Assembly (NCBI RefSeq): GCF_040611135.1
Contig: NZ_JBEXNL010000006.1
Span: 62,001-126,000 of the forward strand
Length of the DNA: 64,000 bases
DNA from: Tsukamurella sp040611135
GTDB lineage: Bacteria; Actinomycetota; Actinomycetes; Mycobacteriales; Mycobacteriaceae
Reading direction: 5' to 3'
Shown: positions 29,244 to 37,904 of the stretch, one piece after another
Position numbering within the stretch: the stretch's first letter is position 1
How the letters are laid out: every line of letters begins with the position of its first letter
Notes under the pieces: model-generated
Told to the model about the DNA's origin: nothing
The model's input: only the letters and a program-made list of their open reading frames with translations
Database searches by the model: none
Program-made: the position numbers and the translations under genes

Positions 29244-30611
29244 TCAGCCCAGCAGGTCGGACAGTGCGCCGTCGAGATGCGGGTGCCGGAAGACGAATCC
29301 GGCGGCGGGGAGCACCGTCGAGGTGGCGTGCCGACCCGTCAGGCCGAGGGCGGGGTCGCTGCGCATCCCGATCGCGCCGAGCGCGAGCATCGGGGCGGGC
29401 GTGGGCGGCGCGGGCGGCCGCCGCAGGTGGCGGCGGAGCGCGGCCATGAGGTCGGCGTTGCGGACGGGGTACGGCGCTGCGGCGACGACCACCCCGTCGG
29501 GCAGGTCGACCCCCGGCTCGATCCCGAGGCCCGAACGGACGATCGCGAGCCAGTCGTCGCGGTGGATCCAGCTGAACCACTGTCGTCCGTCGCCGAGGCT
29601 GCCGCCGAGGAAGGCCTTCGTGACGCCGACCATCTTCGCCATCGCGGGCGAGTCGGTGTCCAGCACGATCGAGGTCCGCAGAACGGTCAGGTGTGCGGTC
29701 TCCGCGTCGGCGGCGGCGTCCTCCCACGGGCGCGCGACGCCGGTCATCTGCGGCAGGCCAGGCTCGGGCAGCGGAGTGTCCTCGGTGCACCACCGCTCCC
29801 CCGCGTCACTCCAGATCGCGGTCGTGCTCGCCTGCACCCAGCGCGCGACGCCGCGGCCCCGGGCCGCCTCGACCAGGGCGCGCGTGGCGTCGACGCGGCT
29901 CGCCGTGAGCGCGGCGATGTTCGCGGCGGTCGGGCGGCAGTCCACGAGCTTGCCGGCGAGGTTGATGACGGCGGTGTTCGGCGCCTCCAGTACCGCGGCC
30001 CACGCGCCTACGGTGCGCCCATCCCACGTGACCTGCGGGTACGGGACATCGGCGCGGATCGAGCGAGTGAGGATCGTGACGGCGTGGCCGCGGCGCACCA
30101 GGTCGGCCGCGATCCGCCGCCCGAGCGCGCCGGTGCCGCCCGCGATGACCACGTTGAGCGGGTCCTCGGTCCGCGGCGGCCCCGCGAGGATCGCGAGACG
30201 CGCGAGGCTCGTATCCGCGTCGGCGGCGAACCTCCGCGCCACCAGGCGGTCGAAGAGCGGCCCGGAGGCACCGTCCGCCGTCACGGTCTGCTCGACGACG
30301 GTGCCGCCGTCCTGCGGGGTCAGCGTCCAGCGGAGGGTCGTGGTGCCGGCCGGCTCCTCCTGCGTGATCGCGAGCGCGCGCCCCGGCGCGAACTCCGTCA
30401 CCGTCGCAGGCGGTGCGAACCGGCGGTGGATCCAGGAGCCGTGCAGGTCGGGCATCCAGTCGAGACGAGCGCCGAGCGCGACCGGGTCGCGCAGCGACGC
30501 CGAGACGACGAAGGGCTGCCAGCGCGGGAGACGCTCGAGGTCGACGAGCACGTCCCACAGCGCCTGCGCCGGAAGGGCGATGAATCCTCGGGTGCGATGC
30601 ACGGTTGACAT
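29244..30611 (-). CDS. SRPBCC domain fused to TIGR01777-type sugar-nucleotide epimerase
   Basis: A 455-residue two-domain protein. Residues 1-145 form an SRPBCC/START-like ligand-binding domain (TRGFIALPAQALWDVLVDLERLP). Residues 150-455 form an NAD(P)-binding epimerase of the TIGR01777/YfcH type, with GGTGALGRRIAADLV as the dinucleotide motif and a DUF1731-like C-terminus (GRHATSTVLPAAGF). The ATG at 30611 is clear. Function unknown; the fused ligand domain may present a hydrophobic substrate. Confidence 0.85.
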   Translation of the reverse strand: MSTVHRTRGFIALPAQALWDVLVDLERLPRWQPFVVSASLRDPVALGARLDWMPDLHGSWIHRRFAPPATVTEFAPGRALAITQEEPAGTTTLRWTLTPQDGGTVVEQTVTADGASGPLFDRLVARRFAADADTSLARLAILAGPPRTEDPLNVVIAGGTGALGRRIAADLVRRGHAVTILTRSIRADVPYPQVTWDGRTVGAWAAVLEAPNTAVINLAGKLVDCRPTAANIAALTASRVDATRALVEAARGRGVARWVQASTTAIWSDAGERWCTEDTPLPEPGLPQMTGVARPWEDAAADAETAHLTVLRTSIVLDTDSPAMAKMVGVTKAFLGGSLGDGRQWFSWIHRDDWLAIVRSGLGIEPGVDLPDGVVVAAAPYPVRNADLMAALRRHLRRPPAPPTPAPMLALGAIGMRSDPALGLTGRHATSTVLPAAGFVFRHPHLDGALSDLLG

Positions 30612-30666
30612 GCCTCCGACGCTAGTTCGCCACAGCGCGGATTCCCTGCACGATCACGGAGAGAAC

Positions 30667-30681
30667 TCTCACATCGTGAGA
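30667..30681. promoter_or_regulatory. 15-bp palindrome upstream of the SRPBCC-epimerase gene
   Basis: TCTCACATCGTGAGA is a perfect 6-3-6 inverted repeat, 56 bases upstream of the minus-strand ATG at 30611 and downstream of the neighbouring gene's stop (30695). The size and location suit a dimeric repressor operator. No cognate regulator is adjacent. Confidence 0.45.
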
Positions 30682-30694
30682 TGGATCGCATGAC

Positions 30695-31348
30695 TCACGC
30701 CCGGGGTACCGGACGATCGTCGGGGCCGGGGGTCGCGAGGTCGGTAGAGGACGGCAGGAGGGCGGAGAGGCCGAACCGGGCACCGTCGTCCGGCATGACC
30801 TGCACGGACCGGACCCCGGGACGCCCCGCTACCGCGCGCAGTGCGTCGCCCGAGCCGAGCACCGCCACGCCGACGACGGCGGGAACGCCGGCCCGCAGGC
30901 GCGCGGCGCTCACGCGGGCCACTGCGACGCCGCGCGGCCCCGGCGCGGCGAGCCCTGGCATGGCGAGGGCCGCGAGCTCCGGCACCGCGGCGACGCCCTC
31001 GGCACTCTGGCCGGGCGGCACGGTCGCCGTGGGGGTCGCGACGCCCGGGATCGACACGCGCACGAGCACCCGGCCGATCCGGTCGAGTGAGCCGAGCCGA
31101 GTCCACACGTCGTCGGCGGACCACGGCGCGGCCGGCGAGACCAGCGCCCAGCGGCGCTCGCCCGCCGGGGCCGCCGCCAGCGACGCACGCGCCTGCCCCA
31201 GGTACTCGGCCACGGATTGGCCGGACTGCGGGCCGAGCCGCTCGCCGTCGAGCCGGGCGACCCGCACCGGCGTGGCGGAGCCGAGCCAGAACGCAAGACC
31301 CAGCGCGACCGCGACCAGCGCGGCCCAGCCGGTCAGCGACCTGATCAC
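30695..31348 (-). CDS. Unknown single-pass membrane protein coupled to rluD
   Basis: A 217-residue protein beginning VIRSLTGWAALVAVALGLAFWLG, one transmembrane helix at about residues 4-24, followed by an Ala/Val/Pro-rich extracytoplasmic domain of about 190 residues. No catalytic motif is recognisable. The GTG at 31348 forms a GTGA overlap with the rluD stop, which fixes the start and indicates coupled translation. It completes the lspA-rluD-this gene run. Confidence 0.7.
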   Translation of the reverse strand: MIRSLTGWAALVAVALGLAFWLGSATPVRVARLDGERLGPQSGQSVAEYLGQARASLAAAPAGERRWALVSPAAPWSADDVWTRLGSLDRIGRVLVRVSIPGVATPTATVPPGQSAEGVAAVPELAALAMPGLAAPGPRGVAVARVSAARLRAGVPAVVGVAVLGSGDALRAVAGRPGVRSVQVMPDDGARFGLSALLPSSTDLATPGPDDRPVPRA

Positions 31349-32271
31349 GCGTCGCGCAGGACGTCCAGGGCGTGCTGCAGGTCGTCCGGGTAGGGCGAGG
31401 TGAACTCCACGTACTCCCCCTTGGTGGGGTGGGTGAAGCCCAGGGTGCGGGCGTGCAGCCACTGCCGGTCGAGCCCCAGCTTCTTCGCGAGCACCGGATC
31501 CGAGCCGTAGGTCTGGTCGCCGCAGCACGGGTGGTGCAGCGCCGCGAAGTGCACCCGGATCTGGTGCGTGCGCCCCGTCTCGAGGTGCACGTCGAGCAGC
31601 GTCGCGGCCTGGAAGGCCTCGATCGTGTCGTAGTGCGTGATCGACGGCTTGCCGTCCTTGGTGACCGCGAACTTCCAGTCGGAGCTGCGGTGCCGGCCGA
31701 TCGGCGCGTCGATGGTGCCCGACATCGGGTCGGGGTGGCCCTGCACCAGCGCGTGGTAGCGCTTGTCGACGGTGCGCTGCTTGAACGCCCGCTTGAGCAC
31801 CGTGTACGCGCGCTCGGACACGGCCACGACCATCACGCCGGACGTGCCCACGTCGAGGCGGTGCACGATCCCCTGCCGCTCGGGCGCGCCCGAGGTGGAG
31901 ATCCGGAAGCCGGCGGCGGCGAGGCCCCCGATCACCGTCGGACCCGTCCAGCCGACGGACGCGTGCGCGGCGACGCCCACGGGCTTGTCGACGACGACGA
32001 TGTCGTCGTCCGAGTAGATGATGGTCATGCCGGGGACCGGCTCGGCCACGATCTCCAGCGGCCGCGCGGGCTCCGGCAGAGTCACGTCGAGGAGCGCGCC
32101 GGCGCGGAGCTTGTCGGACTTGCCGACCACGGCACCGTCGAGCGTGACGGAGCCCTCGACGACGAGATCCGTGACGACGGAGCGCGAGAGGCCCAGCAGG
32201 CGGGCGACGCCGGCGTCGACCCGGAGCCCGTCGAGGCCGTCGGGAACGGGCATGGTGCGGGACTCACGCAT
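31345..32271 (-). CDS. rluD: RluA/RluD-family 23S rRNA pseudouridine synthase
   Basis: A 308-residue pseudouridine synthase. The N-terminal S4-like RNA-binding domain (LRVDAGVARLLGLSRSVV) precedes the catalytic domain with Asp in RQGIVHRLDVGTSG near residue 140. The conserved ETGRTHQIRVH follows. The ATG at 32271 has GAGGAGG six bases upstream and starts eight bases inside the end of lspA. Close match to mycobacterial Rv1540. Confidence 0.93.
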   Translation of the reverse strand: MRESRTMPVPDGLDGLRVDAGVARLLGLSRSVVTDLVVEGSVTLDGAVVGKSDKLRAGALLDVTLPEPARPLEIVAEPVPGMTIIYSDDDIVVVDKPVGVAAHASVGWTGPTVIGGLAAAGFRISTSGAPERQGIVHRLDVGTSGVMVVAVSERAYTVLKRAFKQRTVDKRYHALVQGHPDPMSGTIDAPIGRHRSSDWKFAVTKDGKPSITHYDTIEAFQAATLLDVHLETGRTHQIRVHFAALHHPCCGDQTYGSDPVLAKKLGLDRQWLHARTLGFTHPTKGEYVEFTSPYPDDLQHALDVLRDA

Positions 32272-32842
32272 CGCGGGCCTCCTCGCTGTGCGCGACCGGC
32301 TCGGCGGCGTCGTCGTCCTTGGGCTGCTTCTGACCGAAGCCCTCGTAGGGGTCCTTGCCGAACAGGGTGAGCGCGATCAGCAGCACCGCGGCGCAGCTGA
32401 TCGCCGAATCGGCGGTGTTGAACACCGGGAACCAGTCGCCGACGGAGAAGAAGTCGATGACGTGGCCGCGGAAGACGCCGGGCGCGCGGAAGATCCGGTC
32501 GGTGAGGTTGCCGAGGGCGCCGCCCAGGACCAGTCCGAGGCCGATGGCCCACGGGATCGAGGTGAGCTTGCCCCCCATCCGCACGATCCACACCACGACG
32601 CACACCGCGATGATCGTGAGGATCCAGGTGTAGCCGGTGGCCATCGAGAAGGCTGCGCCGGGGTTCTTGACGAAGATCAGGCTGAAGGGCCCCAGGACCT
32701 CGATCTTCTCGCCGTAGCTCATGTTCCGCACGACCCAGGTCTTGGCGCCGAGATCGATGAGCAGCACTGCGACCGCGACCACCGCCAACAGGATGCGCGG
32801 GTTCCGATACCAGCTCGGGCGTGCGGTTGCGGGAGAATCCAT
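32264..32842 (-). CDS. lspA: Lipoprotein signal peptidase (signal peptidase II)
   Basis: A 192-residue inner-membrane aspartyl protease that removes signal peptides from prolipoproteins. Four transmembrane segments are visible. The catalytic aspartates lie in GNLTDRIF and FNTADSAI. The N-terminal ~15 residues and the charged C-terminal tail (about 30 residues) extend past the core. The ATG at 32842 follows GGAGG closely; ATGs at 32851 and 32854 are alternatives. Confidence 0.95.
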   Translation of the reverse strand: MDSPATARPSWYRNPRILLAVVAVAVLLIDLGAKTWVVRNMSYGEKIEVLGPFSLIFVKNPGAAFSMATGYTWILTIIAVCVVVWIVRMGGKLTSIPWAIGLGLVLGGALGNLTDRIFRAPGVFRGHVIDFFSVGDWFPVFNTADSAISCAAVLLIALTLFGKDPYEGFGQKQPKDDDAAEPVAHSEEARDA

Positions 32843-32870
32843 GCCCTCCATCATCCACTACGGTGGCGGT

Positions 32871-33851
32871 GTGCATGGCAGACGGTTGCGGCTGGTCCCA
32901 GTGGTGTTGACCTCGACGGTGGCGCTGGGCGCCGCGTTGGCGGGGTGCGGTGGTACCGATTCCGGGGGCGGCGCGGCGTCGTCGTCCGCCGCTGCCCGGC
33001 AGTCGGTCGCCGCGCCCGCCACGACCGCCGGGTGCACGAACACACCGCCGACGCTGCCGGGGACGGCGGTCACCGTCGACGTTCCGCAGGCGAAGGTCGT
33101 GCTCGGCGGGGCCGGCACGGGCGCGCAGAGCGCGCTGACGGTGCGTCCGACGGCCGTCGCCCAGTACGCGCTGTTCACGAATTCGCTGCAGGTGTCCCAG
33201 GTGTCCGGCGAGCAGCCCTCCGGCGGTAACCGCGACGTGACGCTGCCGATGGTCGTGCAGCCCACGTGCGGCGACCCGCTCGACGTCTACGTCTTCTTCG
33301 GAGCCCCGACCTCCACCGACCCCGCGACGACCAAGGCCCTCGAGGTCGAGGCCGGCACCGTCGGGCGGGTGCGGTTCGCGCCGACCGGCGAGGTGCGCTC
33401 GTTCGTCATCGCGGCGCCGCCCGGGGTGTCCGCCGACGCGCAGTCCGCGTTCGAGCAGGCGCTGCTGCAGACCTTCCTGCGCCTCGTCCCGCTCCCCGCG
33501 GAACCGGTGGGGATCGGCGCCACCTGGACCGCGACGAGGAGCATCCGCGCCGACAGCAACCTGACCCAGACCATGACCGTGACGCTGGGCGGCACCATCG
33601 AGCGACCCGAGCTCACCGCGAAGGTGGACGAGTCGCCCGACGATTCGGTGTTCCGGGTTCCGGGCAGCGGCACCACGCTGACCGTCGAGAGCTACACGTC
33701 CGAGGGCAACGGCACGGTCCGGCTCGATCCGGCCCGCGCGTTCGGCACGGGCGGGGTGCAGCTGCAGGGCGGCCGGACGCTGGTGGGCGACGACCCCGCG
33801 AAGAAGCTCGTCCAGCGGACGGGCAGCGTGTACCGCTTCGACCCGAAGTAG
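32871..33851 (+). CDS. Lipoprotein of unknown function
   Basis: A 326-residue exported protein with a lipobox LAGC and acylation Cys at residue 26 when started from the GTG at 32871. A Gly/Ser/Ala linker follows. The rest is beta-rich and repetitive without a motif I know. An ATG at 32841 is an alternative start but would lengthen the signal peptide and face the lspA start. It is divergent from lspA, whose product would process it. Confidence 0.75.
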   Translation: MHGRRLRLVPVVLTSTVALGAALAGCGGTDSGGGAASSSAAARQSVAAPATTAGCTNTPPTLPGTAVTVDVPQAKVVLGGAGTGAQSALTVRPTAVAQYALFTNSLQVSQVSGEQPSGGNRDVTLPMVVQPTCGDPLDVYVFFGAPTSTDPATTKALEVEAGTVGRVRFAPTGEVRSFVIAAPPGVSADAQSAFEQALLQTFLRLVPLPAEPVGIGATWTATRSIRADSNLTQTMTVTLGGTIERPELTAKVDESPDDSVFRVPGSGTTLTVESYTSEGNGTVRLDPARAFGTGGVQLQGGRTLVGDDPAKKLVQRTGSVYRFDPK

Positions 33852-33860
33852 TCGCCGAGC

Positions 33861-33887
33861 CCGACGTCGGACGGCGCGGCGTCGGGG
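33861..33887. terminator. Possible bidirectional terminator between convergent genes
   Basis: CCCGACG (33861-33867) and CGTCGGG (33881-33887) form a 7-bp stem with a 13-base loop in the 39-base gap between two convergent genes. There is no U-tract, common in GC-rich actinobacteria. Confidence 0.35.
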
Positions 33888-33890
33888 AGG

Positions 33891-34388
33891 TCAGTGGCAG
33901 GAGGGCGAGTCGCGCCCGACCTGCATGATCATCTGGCAGGCGTAGGACTTCTGCAGCTTCCACCGGCCGTCGTCGAAGACGAGCGTGGCGTAGGCCAGCT
34001 GGTTGGTACCGCCCATGAGCACGGAGAACTGCGCCTTGGCGACGCCCGGCTGCTCCAGCACCGGCTTGCTGATGTGCCAGCTGACGGTGGGATTGTCGGT
34101 CCGGAGCTTGACGAGCTCGTCGAACAGCGGGCCGTCTGCGGTCGTGGCGCCCTGGACCAGCAGGATCTTCTGCTCCAGCGGCACCTTCGGGTCGATCGCG
34201 CGGGAGAGCATCTCCTCCAGCTGCTGGGTCGACGGTGCGCGGTCCGGCGTGGTCGACGGTGCCTCGGTCACCTCGACCGACGCGACCGACGGTCCGCTCG
34301 ACCGTGATTCGGCGTTCTGCCCGCCGCACGCACCGCAGGCCAGGCCCAGGAGTACCGCGACGGGGGCCATGAAGACCCGTCCGCGCAT
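33891..34388 (-). CDS. MTB12-like exported protein
   Basis: A 165-residue exported protein resembling the low-molecular-weight antigen MTB12 (CFP-2) family. The signal segment is MRGRVFMAPVAVLLGLACG, with cysteines at 18 and 21; the lipobox is imperfect, so lipidation is uncertain. The mature part keeps the family layout: TQQLEEMLSRAIDPKVPLEQK, then LVQGATTADGPLFDELV and LVFDDGRWKLQKS. ATG 34388 has GGAGG 11 bases upstream. Role unknown. Confidence 0.7.
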   Translation of the reverse strand: MRGRVFMAPVAVLLGLACGACGGQNAESRSSGPSVASVEVTEAPSTTPDRAPSTQQLEEMLSRAIDPKVPLEQKILLVQGATTADGPLFDELVKLRTDNPTVSWHISKPVLEQPGVAKAQFSVLMGGTNQLAYATLVFDDGRWKLQKSYACQMIMQVGRDSPSCH

Positions 34389-34491
34389 CGAGAAGTTCAC
34401 CTCCGTTCGGCCGCTGCTTCGCCGCCTCCACTATGCCAAACGATGCGCGGTCCGGCGCCGCGCCCTGCGCGGAGCGTGCGATGCTGCACGC

Positions 34492-35436
34492 ATGCCTGAC
34501 GTGATCGTGCTCGCGACCGGCGGCACCATCGCCAGCCGCCACGACGACTCCGGCGCCGCGGTCGCCGCCGACTCCGGCGCGGACCTGCTCGGGTCGGCCG
34601 GGGAGGTCGCCGGTGTCACCGTGACGGTGCGCGACGTGGTCCGGGCCGACTCGTCGGCGCTGACGCTGGACCAGCTCGACGCCATCCGCGCGGCCGTCAC
34701 AGAGGCGCTGTCCTCGCCCGACGTGGCCGGCGTGGTGGTGACCCACGGCACCGACACCATGGAGGAGACCTCGCTCCTGGTCGACCTCGCGCACGCCGAC
34801 CCGCGGCCCGTGGTGTTCACGGGGGCCCAGCACCCCGCCGACTCGCCGGACGCCGACGGCCCGGCGAACCTCGCGGGCGCGATCGCCGTGGCCGCCGACC
34901 CCGCGTACCGCGGGCTCGGGGTGCTGCTGTCCTTCGCCGGGGAGGTGCAGACGGTGCGCGGGCTCGCGAAGGTCTCGACGACGGCGCCCCAGCCCTTCTC
35001 GGGCGGCCTGCCCGTCGCAAAGCTGGCCGGGACGGCGCCGCACCGACTGCTGGCCAAGAACGCGCCGATCGCGGACGTCCGGGTCGACGTCGTCGCCTCC
35101 TATCCGGGGGCCGACGGTGCCCTGGTCGACGCCGCCGTCGCCGCGGGCGCCCGGGGGATCGTGCTGGTCGGCACCGGCAGCGGCAACACGACGGTGGAGC
35201 TCGCCGACGCCGTGCGCCGCGCGATCGACGGCGGGGTCGTCGTCGTGGTGTCAACGCGGATAGTCGCCGGACCGGTCGACGCGGCGTACGGAGGCGGAGG
35301 CGGCGCTGCGGACATGGTGTCCGCCGGCGCGATCCTCTCCCGGCGGTTGCGCCCCGGGCAGGCCCGGATCGTGCTCCTGGCATTGTTGGCCGCCGGCGTC
35401 GGTCCGCGGTGGATAGAGGCGTACCTGGGCCGGTAG
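34492..35436 (+). CDS. ansA: L-asparaginase
   Basis: A 314-residue asparaginase. The N-terminal TGGTIAS holds the nucleophilic Thr, and THGTDTMEE near residue 84 holds the second Thr-Asp pair. It releases ammonia and aspartate from asparagine. No signal peptide, so cytoplasmic. The ATG at 34492 is the first codon in the conserved frame. M. tuberculosis has ansA near dinX and lspA too. Confidence 0.93.
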   Translation: MPDVIVLATGGTIASRHDDSGAAVAADSGADLLGSAGEVAGVTVTVRDVVRADSSALTLDQLDAIRAAVTEALSSPDVAGVVVTHGTDTMEETSLLVDLAHADPRPVVFTGAQHPADSPDADGPANLAGAIAVAADPAYRGLGVLLSFAGEVQTVRGLAKVSTTAPQPFSGGLPVAKLAGTAPHRLLAKNAPIADVRVDVVASYPGADGALVDAAVAAGARGIVLVGTGSGNTTVELADAVRRAIDGGVVVVVSTRIVAGPVDAAYGGGGGAADMVSAGAILSRRLRPGQARIVLLALLAAGVGPRWIEAYLGR

Positions 35437-35444
35437 CCGGCCGT

Positions 35445-35468
35445 CGGACCTGCGGACCTGCGGACCTG
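35445..35468. repeat. Three tandem CGGACCTG octamers
   Basis: CGGACCTG occurs three times in a row at 35445-35468, followed by a decayed copy (CGGGCCGG), in the gap between the convergent ansA and acyl-CoA dehydrogenase genes. A simple slippage repeat; no function is apparent. Confidence 0.7.
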
Positions 35469-35506
35469 CGGGCCGGCGCACCGTCGGACGTGCGGGCCAG
35501 CGCGGG

Positions 35507-36679
35507 TCAGCGGAAGGCGGGGACCCCGGTCATCGCCTGGCCGATGACGAGGGTGTGCATCTCGACGGTGCCCTCGTAGGTGAGCACGGACTCCAGGTTG
35601 TTCATGTGCCGGATCACCGGGAACTCCAGGGAGATGCCGTTGGCGCCCAGGATCGTTCGCGCCGTGCGGCAGATCTCCAGGGCCTCGCGGACGTTGTTCA
35701 GCTTGCCGAGGCTGACCTGCGACGGGTGCAGCGTGCCCGCATCCTTGCGGCGGCCGAGGTGCAGCGCCAGGAGCAGTCCCTTCGTGTACTCGAGGTTCAT
35801 GTCCGCCAGCTTCTGCTGCGTCAGTTGGAATCCCGCGAGCGGACGGCCGAACTGCTCGCGCTGGATCGAGTAGCTCAGCGCCGCCTCGAGGGAAGAGCGC
35901 GCCGCGCCGAGCGAGCCCCAGATGATGCCGTAGCGCGCCTCGTTGAGGCAGCTCAGCGGCCCGCGCAGGCCCCGGACCTCCGGGAAGGCGAACGTGTCCG
36001 GCACGCGGACGTCGTCGAGGACGAGCTCGCTGGTGACCGAGGCGCGCAGCGAGAGCTTGTGCTTGATCTCGGGCGCGGAGAAGCCGGGCGTGTCCGTCGG
36101 GACGACGAAGCCGCGGATCCCCTCGTCGGTCTGCGCCCAAACGACGGCGACGTCGGCGATGGATCCGTTGGTGATCCACATCTTCCGGCCCGTGAGCACC
36201 CAGTCGTCGCCGTCGCGGCGGGCCCGGGTGCGCATGTTCGCGGGGTCCGAGCCGTGGTCGGGTTCGGTGAGACCGAAGCAGCCAATCGCGTCGCCGGCCG
36301 CCATGCGCGGCAGCCACTGCTGCTTGATCTCCTCACTCGCCCAGCGCCAGATGGCGAACATGGCGAGCGATCCCTGCACCGAGACCATTGAGCGCAGCCC
36401 GGAATCCACCGCCTCCAGCTCGAGGCAGGCGAGGCCGTAGTGGCTGGCGGACATGCCCGCGCAGCCGTAGCCCTCGAGGTGCATGCCCAGCACGCCCAGC
36501 GAGCCGAGATCGCGCATGAGGGCCCGCGGGTCGTCGATCGCGCCGGCCTCGAACCAGTCCGCTACATGGGGCAGGACGCGCTCGGTGCAGGCCTGCCGCA
36601 CGGACGCGCGCACGGCCTTCTCGTCGTCGGACAGCAGGTCGTCGATGCCGGCCAGGTCGAGGGGTGCGGGCGTGCTCAT
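35507..36679 (-). CDS. gcdH: Acyl-CoA dehydrogenase, probable glutaryl-CoA dehydrogenase
   Basis: A 390-residue FAD enzyme. Sequence features match the glutaryl-CoA branch: GCFGLTEPDHGSDPANM, the WITNGSIAD motif, REQFGRPLAGFQL and the catalytic Glu in LTYEGTVEMH near residue 367. It would oxidise and decarboxylate glutaryl-CoA to crotonyl-CoA in lysine/tryptophan breakdown. The ATG at 36679 overlaps the stop of the CoA-transferase gene by four bases, so the two act together. Confidence 0.85.
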   Translation of the reverse strand: MSTPAPLDLAGIDDLLSDDEKAVRASVRQACTERVLPHVADWFEAGAIDDPRALMRDLGSLGVLGMHLEGYGCAGMSASHYGLACLELEAVDSGLRSMVSVQGSLAMFAIWRWASEEIKQQWLPRMAAGDAIGCFGLTEPDHGSDPANMRTRARRDGDDWVLTGRKMWITNGSIADVAVVWAQTDEGIRGFVVPTDTPGFSAPEIKHKLSLRASVTSELVLDDVRVPDTFAFPEVRGLRGPLSCLNEARYGIIWGSLGAARSSLEAALSYSIQREQFGRPLAGFQLTQQKLADMNLEYTKGLLLALHLGRRKDAGTLHPSQVSLGKLNNVREALEICRTARTILGANGISLEFPVIRHMNNLESVLTYEGTVEMHTLVIGQAMTGVPAFR

Positions 36680-37839
36680 GAGTGGTTCCTGCTCTCGTCG
36701 GGGGTGTGCAGTTCTGTGCGGACGGCGTCGTTGTGTTCGCCGAGGGTCGGGGGCCGGCGGTAGTCGGTGACGGGCGTGCGTGAGAAACCGATCGGGTTGC
36801 GCACCTGGTCGATCGCGCCGCCGCCCACCGGGATCCGCGGGGCGAGTCCGAGCCGTTCGGCGAGCGCGAAGCCGGACGCGATGTCGCCGACGGTGCCGGC
36901 CGGTACTCCGGCGGCGGTCAGCCGGCCCACCCACTCCTCGGCGTCCTCGTCTGCGAGGCGCTCCTCCAGCGCGCGGCGCAGGTCCGCGCGGTGGCGCACG
37001 CGCTCCGGGTTGGTGGCGAACCGGGGGTCGTGCGCCAGTCCGGCGGCCCCGACGGCGGCCGCGAGCCGAGCGAACTGGCCGTCGTTCCCGCACGCCACGG
37101 CCAGCAGCCCGTCGCGGCAGCGCAGGGTCTCGTAGGGCGTGATGGACGGGTGCGTGTTGCCCAACCGCGACGGCGACTGACCCGTCGCGAGGAAGTTCGC
37201 GCCCTGGTTCGCGAGTGAACCGAGCAGGGAAGACAGAAGATTGACCTCGACGTGTTGCCCGAGTCCCGACCGTTCGCGTTCGTAGAGGGCGGCCAGTATC
37301 CCTGCGACGGCGTCTTTCGCGGTGAGCACGTCGACCAGCGCGACGCCGACCTTCATCGGGTCGCCGTCGGGATCTCCCGTGATGCTCATGAGGCCGCCCA
37401 CGGCCTGCACCAGGAAGTCGTAACCGGGCAGCGCTGCGCCACCGTCGGACCCGAATCCGGTCACCGAGCAGTAGACGAGGCGCGGGTTGAGCGCCGCGAG
37501 CTCGTCGTAGCCGAATCCCTTGTCGCCCAGGGCCCCGGAGCGGAAGTTCTCGACGAGGATGTCGGCGCGGCGCACCAGTTCCCGAGCGGCGGCGCGGTCG
37601 TCCGGATCGTCCAGGTCGAGCTCGACGCTGCGCTTCGAGCGGTTCGCCGACTCGAAGTACGCGCTCGTCGACGCGGTCCACGGCGGGCCCCACCGGCGGG
37701 TGTCGTCGCCCACGCCCGGTCGCTCGACCTTGATCACGTCCGCGCCCAGATCCGCCAGCATCACCGTGGCCAGCGGGCCTGCGAGCACGCGGCTGAAATC
37801 CGCGACCATGATGCCGTCGAGTATCGGTGCCACAGTCAT
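36676..37839 (-). CDS. Class III (CaiB/BaiF) CoA-transferase
   Basis: A 387-residue family III CoA-transferase. The N-terminus LDGIMVADFSRVLAGPLATVMLADLGADVIKVE is typical, with the catalytic Asp expected near residue 165 (in the VGVALVDVLTAK segment). Its overlap with gcdH suggests a succinyl-CoA:glutarate CoA-transferase that feeds glutaryl-CoA to it, as in the human SUGCT/GCDH pathway; this is inference. The ATG at 37839 has GGGGA four bases upstream. Confidence 0.8.
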   Translation of the reverse strand: MTVAPILDGIMVADFSRVLAGPLATVMLADLGADVIKVERPGVGDDTRRWGPPWTASTSAYFESANRSKRSVELDLDDPDDRAAARELVRRADILVENFRSGALGDKGFGYDELAALNPRLVYCSVTGFGSDGGAALPGYDFLVQAVGGLMSITGDPDGDPMKVGVALVDVLTAKDAVAGILAALYERERSGLGQHVEVNLLSSLLGSLANQGANFLATGQSPSRLGNTHPSITPYETLRCRDGLLAVACGNDGQFARLAAAVGAAGLAHDPRFATNPERVRHRADLRRALEERLADEDAEEWVGRLTAAGVPAGTVGDIASGFALAERLGLAPRIPVGGGAIDQVRNPIGFSRTPVTDYRRPPTLGEHNDAVRTELHTPDESRNHS

Positions 37840-37904
37840 CGATTCCCCATGCCTGCACGATAACGCCACCGCCGTCCCGCTCCGGGCGGGACTACCGTGG
37901 AACG

